Shown here in pieces: positions 58,382-64,000 of a DNA stretch of 64,000 nt. Each line of letters begins with the position of its first letter. The stretch's first letter is position 1. The position numbers and the translations under genes were made by a program. Source of the stretch: Syntrophaceticus sp050949745 (GTDB taxonomy: Bacteria > Bacillota > DSM-12270 > Thermacetogeniales > Thermacetogeniaceae); contig JBMNGF010000018.1 in the NCBI GenBank assembly GCA_050949745.1, forward strand, positions 124,001 to 188,000, read 5' to 3'. The notes under the pieces are model-generated. The model worked only from the letters and a program-made list of their open reading frames with translations. It did not search any database and was not told the origin of the DNA.

Positions 58382-59776
58382 ATGAGTATCTTAATTAAAA
58401 ATGGTACTATAGTGTCTTCGATAAATGAATACAAAGCAGATGTGCTCATAGAAGGTGAAAAAATTGCAGCGATTGGGAGTGGTTTAGAAGATCGGGCAGA
58501 CCAGGTAATAGATGCCTCAGGTAAATATGTTATTCCTGGCGGTGTGGATGAACATCTGCACTATAATTCTTTTGATTCTCTTGGCTATGAAACTTCTAAT
58601 GCTGCTGCAGTGGGCGGTACTACAACTGTTGGGGATTTCGTTGTCCAGCCTAAAGGCATAGGGCTTAAAGATTCCATAATAAAATACAAAAAAGAAGCAG
58701 TAGAAGATAAAGCTATGGTAGACTATGTGCTGCATGGAATTATAATGGATCCTACTGACCAATCTTTTAACGATATACCTTCTATGCCTGAAGTGGGGGT
58801 AGCTTCAGTCAAACTCTTTATGGCCTATAAAGGTATGGACTACTATGCCACCGATGATTCTATTTTTAAAGCTCTGCAGATAGCCAAAAAATGCGGTGTA
58901 ACCATTATGGTTCATGCTGAAAATGCAGACATAATAGATGTTAAAATAAAACAGCTTTTAGCAGAGGGAAAAATCGGCACCGAATATTTCTCTGTATCCA
59001 GACCTATTTTATGTGAAGCTGAAGCTACTTCCAGAGCTGTTTATATGGCGAAGATGGCTAATGCACCGCTTTTTGTGGTCCATGTAACCAACAGGGCAGC
59101 CGTTGAAGTGTTAAGGGAAGCTCGTGCTGAAGGGGTTCAAGCTTTTGGAGAAACCTGTACTCATTATCTGAGTTTAAATGACAAGAATTTAGAAAAACCG
59201 AATTTTGAAGGGGCAAAATATGTATGTAATCCACCTTTAAGACCACAAGAAGATGTTGATTTTCTGTGGGAAGCAATTCGAAATGGCTGGATTCTGGCAG
59301 TAAGCTCTGACCATTGTGCAGTTATCGGCGGTTTTGCTATTGCCAAACATAGGGGTATCAATGATTTTAGCAAAATACCGCCAGGTTCTCCAGGAGTTCA
59401 AGACCGCCTGCATATGATCTGGACTTATGGGGTTGAAAAAGGTAGGATTTCCCGTACAAAATTTGTTGACGTTTGCTGCACAACGCCGGCTAAAATCTGT
59501 GGTATATACCCGCAGAAAGGGGAAATTGCTGCTGGGTCAGATGCAGATGTAGTTATTTTTGATCCTGATTACAAAGGGGTTTTCAGTATAGAGACTAGTT
59601 TGCATAATACTGATTACAATGCTTATGAAGGCTTTGAGCAAATAGGAAGAGCAGAAAAAGTGTTTCTTAGAGGAAATCTAGTAGCTGAAAACGGTAAATA
59701 CCTTGGCAAAGAAGGTCAGGGTGAACAAGTAATGGCTAAGCCATATGGTTTGTGCTATGATGGTTTTAAGGGATAG
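58382..59776 (+). CDS. Dihydropyrimidinase / D-hydantoinase
   Basis: 464-aa amidohydrolase that opens cyclic ureides (dihydrouracil, hydantoins). Metal ligands are in place: GGVDEHLHYN (HxH), the lysine to be carboxylated in VASVKLFMAYKGMDYY, histidines in IMVHAENAD and LFVVHVTNRAA, and aspartate in VSSDHCAV. Length is normal. GGAGGGG lies 7 bases before the ATG. It lies downstream of the amidase and its sigma-54 promoter, which suggests joint induction. Allantoinase is less likely, since the stretch YNSFDSLGYETSNAAAVGGT is typical of hydantoinases. Confidence 0.88.
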   Translation: MSILIKNGTIVSSINEYKADVLIEGEKIAAIGSGLEDRADQVIDASGKYVIPGGVDEHLHYNSFDSLGYETSNAAAVGGTTTVGDFVVQPKGIGLKDSIIKYKKEAVEDKAMVDYVLHGIIMDPTDQSFNDIPSMPEVGVASVKLFMAYKGMDYYATDDSIFKALQIAKKCGVTIMVHAENADIIDVKIKQLLAEGKIGTEYFSVSRPILCEAEATSRAVYMAKMANAPLFVVHVTNRAAVEVLREARAEGVQAFGETCTHYLSLNDKNLEKPNFEGAKYVCNPPLRPQEDVDFLWEAIRNGWILAVSSDHCAVIGGFAIAKHRGINDFSKIPPGSPGVQDRLHMIWTYGVEKGRISRTKFVDVCCTTPAKICGIYPQKGEIAAGSDADVVIFDPDYKGVFSIETSLHNTDYNAYEGFEQIGRAEKVFLRGNLVAENGKYLGKEGQGEQVMAKPYGLCYDGFKG

Positions 59777-59820
59777 TAATTCTATTGATTGAGTAACAGG
59801 ATGTATTTCCTACTCATAGG

Positions 59821-59874
59821 AGACGTTTCGGGTGCTGCCGTTAGCTAAAGCAGCATATATAAACCGGGGCGTCT
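59821..59874 (+). other. Two-stem structured element after the hydantoinase gene
   Basis: AGACG (59821-59825) pairs with CGTCT (59870-59874) around CGG/CCG pairs, and inside GCTGC (59834-59838) pairs with GCAGC (59850-59854). TTTGCCC follows. It could be a terminator-like 3' end between convergent genes; no known RNA class is recognised. Confidence 0.35.
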
Positions 59875-59915
59875 TTGCCCTTTAATGAGCCTATAGTAAA
59901 TCCTATCTATTGCTT

Positions 59916-60296
59916 TCAAGTCTGAGCAAGTTCTTGGCGGTCCTGCTCTGCTGTCCACATAGGGTCTACAATACAGAGAAATGAAAGTTCACTATTGCCT
60001 GTATTCTCCAAGTACTGCACTGCCCCTGGAGGCACATATATTGCGCTGCCAGGCTTGACCTCAGCTGATTCTTTGTCAACGTGGATGATACCTTCGCCCT
60101 CCAAAATGTAATAAACTTCGGCACTCTCTTGGAGTTTATGCGGAAGTGTGTTCATGCCTCTGGGAAGGTGGGCATGAGCGATACTGCAGTGAAGGGCAAT
60201 TTCCCTTTTTTCTCGTAGAGGATGCAGCAGTTCACAGAGGATGCTGCCATCCTTAGCAGTGAAGTAGCTGCATTTCTGAATGTCTTTTACCAGCAT
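59916..60296 (-). CDS. Cupin-domain protein
   Basis: 126-aa single-domain cupin. Metal-binding motif 1 is SIAHAHLPRGMNTLPHKLQE with Glu in ESAEVYYILEGEG, and motif 2 includes PGSAIYVPPGAVQYLENTG. Role could be an isomerase, a small dioxygenase or a ligand-binding protein; no catalytic call is possible. The ATG at 60296 has AAGGAGG about 8 bases before it, so the longer frame starting inside the palindromic repeat is rejected. Downstream of the serpin gene on the same strand. Confidence 0.8.
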   Translation of the reverse strand: MLVKDIQKCSYFTAKDGSILCELLHPLREKREIALHCSIAHAHLPRGMNTLPHKLQESAEVYYILEGEGIIHVDKESAEVKPGSAIYVPPGAVQYLENTGNSELSFLCIVDPMWTAEQDRQELAQT

Positions 60297-60315
60297 TAAA
60301 GATACCTCCTTTTTT

Positions 60316-60355
60316 GAGTAATGTGGCATGGGACCTTTCATTTGCCACATTACTC
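60316..60355. repeat. Copy 4 of the dispersed palindrome with extended arms
   Basis: Core 60322-60349 (TGTGGCATGGGACCTTTCAT then TTGCCACA). Here the arms extend to a perfect 13-bp pair, GAGTAATGTGGCA and TGCCACATTACTC, with the serpin stop codon in the right arm. It may also act as an intercistronic hairpin. Confidence 0.8.
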
Positions 60356-61618
60356 AGCTGCCGGATCCTCCATAATACCGATAAAAAGGGGCATTCCTGT
60401 CTGAAGATCCATGATGCCGTAGAGAAAAGGCCTGTCGAATGTGATCTCTTTGTCTGATAAGGGCATGGCGGTTTCTCTTATCTCGACCGAGGTTGCAGCT
60501 GAGGCCTCAGTGCCTTTCTCATCGACCCTGATGAATGTTTTGTGTTTAACTTCACTGATATGTAGGTTCTTTGTGTGCTCTTCGTTCATCTGTGAGAAAT
60601 CTGCATTATATGGGTCGAAGGCGATGCCCATACCCATATCTGTCAGCTCATTGATCAGGCTGTCATCAAAGTGTGCTTCGAACTTAGGCATAGCGAGCTG
60701 AACTGTAAACTCAGGCTTTTGGGCCACCATTTCGGCGATATCAGCGAACAGTGACTGTTCCTGTTCGGCAAGCCATTCCCGTGCTGCCAGCTGTTCATCA
60801 GGCAGCAGGGCAAAGTAGGCAAACTTTTCGTCAGCATAGGGGAGAGCAATACCTGTGGCATTATTGTACGAAAAATAGGGTATTCTGCTTATCTGCTGCA
60901 GAAATGGGGTCTTGACGGTGCCTTTCGGTGTGTTGAATGTGTGGTCATGGCTGTCATTCTTGTCGAATTGTGTCTTCCAATCAGAATGGAAATAGATCGT
61001 GTTGATCAAATACATAACCACATTCGGAGATATGGAATCGACGATTTTGTCGATTGTGCCATGTGTGGCCTTTTCAACCCATTTATTGATGATCTGTGGA
61101 GTGTTTTTGTCCTTGAAATCGAGTTTATGTGCATCTGCAGCGAAATAGTCTGCATTGCTCTGTAAAAATGGCTTGTATGGTGTGAAATCTTCGTCAAACC
61201 AGATTGAGTTGGCAATTTCCAGTTTTGTTTCGCTGTCTGCTCCTTCTAAAAGATTAATCCAGCTGTGACAAGCTTTGTTGACCATGTCGACGGTCAGGCC
61301 TTGATCAGCCAGGAGATCCAGCATCGCTTCTTTTGTCTCACCATCAGCACCATTCAGTGTCATCGCCAGCGCCAAATAGACCGATGCCGGTGAAATCATG
61401 ACATTACCCTCATTTTTGGCTGACTCTTTGAACAGTTCGGCTGAGAAACGATTGATCTCCTCTTTGATAACCTCATCCAACTGGGCAGGTGATGTTGGCT
61501 GTTCAGCCGCTTTTATACCAGCCATTAAGTTAGCGGCACTGCCTGTGGAAGCACACCCGGAAAAGGCCATTGACAGGCAGATAAAAATGACAAGAAGGCT
61601 ACAAACTTTTTGTTTCAC
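60350..61618 (-). CDS. Serpin-family protease inhibitor, lipoprotein
   Basis: 422-aa secreted serpin. Lipoprotein signal MKQKVCSLLVIFICLSMAFS then GC (acylated C22). The body is a full serpin: MISPASVYLALAMTLNGADG, NSIWFDEDFTPYKPF, NTIYFHSDWKTQFDK and FDRPFLYGIMD. The reactive-centre hinge EKGTEASAATSVEIRETAM has the small residues needed for loop insertion, so it is probably inhibitory; the P1 residue cannot be fixed by eye. The GTG at 61618 follows GAGGAGG at 9 bases and gives a clean signal peptide. Fragments of its 3' end occur at 55441 and 61984. Confidence 0.87.
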   Translation of the reverse strand: MKQKVCSLLVIFICLSMAFSGCASTGSAANLMAGIKAAEQPTSPAQLDEVIKEEINRFSAELFKESAKNEGNVMISPASVYLALAMTLNGADGETKEAMLDLLADQGLTVDMVNKACHSWINLLEGADSETKLEIANSIWFDEDFTPYKPFLQSNADYFAADAHKLDFKDKNTPQIINKWVEKATHGTIDKIVDSISPNVVMYLINTIYFHSDWKTQFDKNDSHDHTFNTPKGTVKTPFLQQISRIPYFSYNNATGIALPYADEKFAYFALLPDEQLAAREWLAEQEQSLFADIAEMVAQKPEFTVQLAMPKFEAHFDDSLINELTDMGMGIAFDPYNADFSQMNEEHTKNLHISEVKHKTFIRVDEKGTEASAATSVEIRETAMPLSDKEITFDRPFLYGIMDLQTGMPLFIGIMEDPAAE

Positions 61619-62177
61619 AGGTAGGATCCTCCTCATTAATGGGTTTTCTTCTTTATATCGCTTTTCCACCTATGGGGGTATTTGTTGGTATTGCAGCATA
61701 ATAATATCCAAAAATGGACGCTGTTTTTGATAGATGTGGCAGAGTTCTTTTAACTGTGGTGTTGAAGCGAGTTCGGGATCTTCGGATACACTGCATTTAC
61801 CCCCTTGCAGTGTTATTATTTGCTATATTATAGCATAATGGATGCTGTTTTTTTTCTCTAACTGAAAATATTCTGAAGCCAGATGTGGAGTTCTTTTATA
61901 ATGAATGAAGGAAGAGAATAGTTAAATTGTTTTTCACAGAAACAATGCCTATTGATGGTTCAAATGAATTCAAAAAGAGAAAACGGATCTACCCATAAAG
62001 AGGGGCATTCCTGTTTAAAGTTCCATGATGTCGTAGAGAAAAGGCCTGTCGAATGTGAACTGTTTGTTTGATTTTTTTTTGCTTCCTTCAATCATAAAAT
62101 ATTAACTTATATGCAGGAAAAGTATAAAAGATTGTTGAAATAGTGTATATTAACCAAATTATTGTACCTAAAAAAAT
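61619..62177. other. Intergenic stretch upstream of the serpin gene, with a serpin fragment
   Basis: About 560 AT-rich bases. It includes the serpin promoter region (TGCTATATTATAGCATAAT near 61830 is an inverted repeat) and a second serpin 3'-end fragment at 61984-62074. No intact gene. Confidence 0.5.
61984..62074 (-). pseudogene. Second serpin gene 3'-end fragment
   Basis: Aligns with 60362-60456 of the serpin gene in the same orientation, including GGGGCATTCCTGT and TAGAGAAAAGGCCTGTCGAA, with a deletion of about ten bases near its left end. The gene body is absent on its right side. Confidence 0.75.
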
Positions 62178-62275
62178 GTTATCCGAGTCTTGTGACCTAC
62201 TGCCTGAAGGTTATGGCGCAGGACCGGTAGGGTATAACTGGAAACGGTTATGCCTCCCAATGTGAAAAGGATAAC
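62178..62275 (+). ncRNA. Moco (molybdenum/tungsten cofactor) riboswitch
   Basis: Closing stem GTTATCC (62178-62184) with GGATAAC (62269-62275) is perfect. Inside are TGACC, a CCTAC/GTAGG stem (62195-62199 with 62227-62231) carrying a TGCC/GGCGCA subhelix, and ATAACTG-GAAA-CGGTTAT with its GNRA loop (62234-62251). The conserved GCCTCCC and TGAAAAGG follow. This order is that of the Moco RNA motif. It lies just before a metal-oxyanion-type ABC transporter, a known setting for this RNA. Confidence 0.8.
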
Positions 62276-62299
62276 TATATCGATTTTAACTATAAAGAG

Positions 62300-62336
62300 T
62301 CGATCAGTTGTCCTTTCGCACTGGTTGATTTTTTTT
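62300..62336 (+). terminator. Expression-platform terminator of the Moco riboswitch
   Basis: TCGATCAG can pair with CTGGTTGA (one bulge and G-U pairs) and is followed by eight T. An alternative pairing ATCGA (62279-62283) with TCGAT (62300-62304) would break it. This supports control by transcription termination. Confidence 0.55.
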
Positions 62337-62350
62337 ATGGGGGAAGTTTA

Positions 62351-63157
62351 ATGGAAGCTCTGAGTGTTGAAAAACTGACCTTCTGTTATGGTACAAGCTG
62401 TGTATTAGATGAAGTTTCTTTCTCTGTATCCGGCGGCTTGATCTGTGGTTTGCTTGGACCCAATGGATCAGGAAAAACAACATTACTTAAGTGTATTAAT
62501 GGGATTTATAAACCTGCAACAGGATGTGTAAAAGTCAATAATGTACCTCTAACTGAATTGGACAGACAAGAAATAGCCAAAAAAATGAGTGTTGTTCCCC
62601 AACAAACAAATTCAGTTTTTGCTTTTAAAGTCGCAGATATGGTGGTAATGGGCAGGTCTCCCACATTTGAGATATGGCAGGCGCCCTCTCCGTCAGACCG
62701 TGTTGATGCAGTTAATCTGCTCAAAGATTTGGGAATTGGACACCTGGCAGAACGCCGTTTTAATGAGATCAGTGGAGGAGAACGGCAGATGGTGCTTCTT
62801 GCCAGGGCAATCTTTCAGAATACACAGATCATGTTGTTAGATGAGCCGACCAGCCATCTTGATCTGAAAAATCAGGTCAAAATCATTGAGCTCGTAAAAA
62901 GTGTGACAGTAGAGAGGGGTATTACAACGGTCATGACTCTGCATGATCCCAACCTAGCTTTATATAATTGCGATGAGGTGGTTTTGCTAAAAAACGGTCG
63001 TATAACAGGCATAGGAAAAACAGACCAGATCCTTATCGATGAAAATTTGAGTAATATTTATGAACTGAGTGTGAATGTGGAGGTGACACAGCGGGGGAAA
63101 AAAGTGATTATTCCGGAATGTTGGCAGGAAAAAACACATATCAAGAAAGGAGTTTAA
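62351..63157 (+). CDS. ABC transporter ATP-binding protein, FecE/MolC type
   Basis: 268-aa ATPase of the iron-siderophore/cobalamin/molybdate (type II) import family. Walker A GPNGSGKTT, Q-loop VPQQTN, signature ISGGERQMVLLARA, Walker B IMLLDEPTSHLD and H-loop in VMTLHDPNLA. The upstream Moco riboswitch points to molybdate or tungstate as substrate, as for MolBCA, rather than iron or B12. GGGGGAAG precedes the ATG. The binding-protein gene begins 3 bases after its stop; the permease is presumably beyond the window. Confidence 0.87.
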   Translation: MEALSVEKLTFCYGTSCVLDEVSFSVSGGLICGLLGPNGSGKTTLLKCINGIYKPATGCVKVNNVPLTELDRQEIAKKMSVVPQQTNSVFAFKVADMVVMGRSPTFEIWQAPSPSDRVDAVNLLKDLGIGHLAERRFNEISGGERQMVLLARAIFQNTQIMLLDEPTSHLDLKNQVKIIELVKSVTVERGITTVMTLHDPNLALYNCDEVVLLKNGRITGIGKTDQILIDENLSNIYELSVNVEVTQRGKKVIIPECWQEKTHIKKGV

Positions 63158-63160
63158 TTC

Positions 63161-64000
63161 GTGAAAAAGTACAATAGGTTCATCGTCCTAATGCTAGCTA
63201 TAGTGCTCTGTTTTTCGTTAATGTTTACCGGATGTTCAAATAATACAGAACCATCAGCATCTGGCGATGGTACAGAGAAAATTACTGTTGTTGACGGTTT
63301 AGGAAGGGAAATAACACTTGATAAAACACCGGAAAGAATATTAACAAGTTATGGGATTGCTACTCAGATGGTGTTTACACTTGGTGCACAGGATCGTTTG
63401 GTAGGTATAGATTCTCCTTCATTAACAAATAAATTTTTAATTAGTCTTGACCCTAATGTTCCGAATATGGCCACCCCAGGGAGTCCCGCAGAGTTCAATG
63501 TGGAAGAAGGGATTGCTTTAAATCCTGACATTATTTTAGTACCAGGACGTAATCAACAATTGGTTGAGACACTGGAGGAAAAAGGGCTCAATGTTTTCGG
63601 AGTGGTGGCTGAAGATTTAGATCAGCTTAAAGATACTGTGCAGCAATTAGGAAAAGCCCTAGGACAAGAAGAGCAGGCTGAAGAATATGTCAAATACTAT
63701 GATAATGTCATCAAAGAGGTTGAAGAAAAAACAGCTTCTCTAAGTGATGGGGATAAGCCTACAGTCTATTTAGCAGGTCCTATGGGGCTACTTTCTACTT
63801 GTTCACAGGATATGTACCAAAATGACCTGATCACGCTGGCAGGAGGCAAAAACGCTGCAGGTGAACTGACAGGTGGATGGGTCGATATCTCTCCGGAACA
63901 GCTGATTGAGTGGAATCCTGATATTATTTTAATTGTACAGTACACAACAAATATTACCCCAGAAGATGTATTAAATGACAGTCGTTATCAGGGTATTAGT
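63161..64000 (+). CDS. ABC transporter substrate-binding lipoprotein, MolA/BtuF type (cut by window end)
   Basis: 280 codons are open to the window edge with no stop. Signal peptide with lipobox MFTGC (acylated C25), then the two-lobed class III binding fold: VVDGLGREITLDKTPERILT, VEEGIALNPDIILVPG, and SPEQLIEWNPDIILIVQYTT. The start is GTG with AAAGGAG 9 bases upstream. Coupled to the ATPase gene and controlled by the Moco riboswitch, so a molybdate/tungstate receptor is favoured over heme, iron or cobalamin. The C-terminus lies outside the window. Confidence 0.85.
   Translation, partial: MKKYNRFIVLMLAIVLCFSLMFTGCSNNTEPSASGDGTEKITVVDGLGREITLDKTPERILTSYGIATQMVFTLGAQDRLVGIDSPSLTNKFLISLDPNVPNMATPGSPAEFNVEEGIALNPDIILVPGRNQQLVETLEEKGLNVFGVVAEDLDQLKDTVQQLGKALGQEEQAEEYVKYYDNVIKEVEEKTASLSDGDKPTVYLAGPMGLLSTCSQDMYQNDLITLAGGKNAAGELTGGWVDISPEQLIEWNPDIILIVQYTTNITPEDVLNDSRYQGIS

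Noticed and set aside
59821..59874. Known riboswitch class after the hydantoinase gene
   Set aside because: The two-stem fold lacks the conserved cores of the classes considered (fluoride, guanidine, ZTP, THF) and lies at a 3' end between convergent genes.
62351..64000. Cobalamin or siderophore transporter (BtuCDF/FecBCDE) as the main assignment
   Set aside because: The upstream RNA has Moco-motif features and none of the cobalamin riboswitch core, so Mo/W uptake is favoured.
1..64000. CRISPR arrays, tRNA/rRNA genes, prophage or intact insertion sequences
   Set aside because: No regularly spaced repeats, no cloverleaf or rRNA-like sequence and no transposase or integrase motif was noticed on reading both strands; a covariance and HMM scan would be needed to exclude small ones.

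Overview
The window looks like the chromosome of a spore-forming, anaerobic Firmicute (Clostridia, Peptococcaceae-like). The signs are strong GGAGG-type ribosome binding sites with many TTG and GTG starts, sigma-A promoters, YtrA-type GntR regulation, a sigma-54 activator of RocR type, a broken CotA spore-coat laccase and many FeS/flavin oxidoreductases. No rRNA, tRNA, CRISPR array or intact transposase was seen.

The centre (5.9-34.8 kb) is an archaeal-type one-carbon module. A minus-strand operon (5.9-9.4 kb) carries methanofuran biosynthesis: mfnD, a HisA-like protein, mfnE and mfnF. It diverges at about 9.5 kb from a long plus-strand array. That array holds an unrecognised 592-aa protein, a free-standing LarC C-terminal-like domain and tetrahydromethanopterin (H4MPT) biosynthesis genes (flavoprotein reductase, dihydropteroate-synthase-like, DUF447, beta-RFAP synthase, ATP-grasp ligases, GTP cyclohydrolase I). 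It also holds the pathway enzymes: mtdB, fwdD-fwdB-fwdA-ftr-fwdC and mch. These are followed by a CitG-like gene, larB-larC, folE, mfnB and finally NuoE-, NuoF- and NuoG/GltD-type genes. Together they can run methylene-H4MPT to formyl-methanofuran to CO2, or the reverse. FwdB keeps the FeS cysteines and the Mo/W-ligand cysteine, and the Nuo-like proteins are plausible NAD(P)-linked electron carriers for it. The NuoG/GltD gene is interrupted by one extra T at about 32212.

Flanks. 0-5.7 kb: a PstB-like ATPase, a YdcF/SanA protein, a prolyl-tRNA deacylase and a GntR-ABC operon. 34.9-38 kb: a dicarboxylate symporter and the cotA pseudogene. 38-48.2 kb: a LysR regulator, a second larB-larC pair behind an FeS aldo/keto reductase, two MFS carriers around a short-chain dehydrogenase, and a WYL regulator. 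48.4-53.2 kb: two small envelope proteins and a TrpXYZ-type ABC transporter with an attenuator-like leader. 53.4-61.6 kb: a Tat-exported flavoprotein, a sigma-54 activator with a textbook -24/-12 promoter ahead of an isochorismatase-family amidase, a dihydropyrimidinase, a cupin and a lipoprotein serpin. 62.2-64 kb: a molybdenum/tungsten-cofactor (Moco) riboswitch ahead of a MolC/MolA-like metal-oxyanion transporter cut by the window end.

A 28-29 bp imperfect palindrome (TGTGGCA ... TGCCACA) is scattered in at least five places. Serpin 3'-end fragments at 55.4 and 62.0 kb and a hydantoinase 5' fragment at 58.3 kb show past duplication and decay in the right-hand part.
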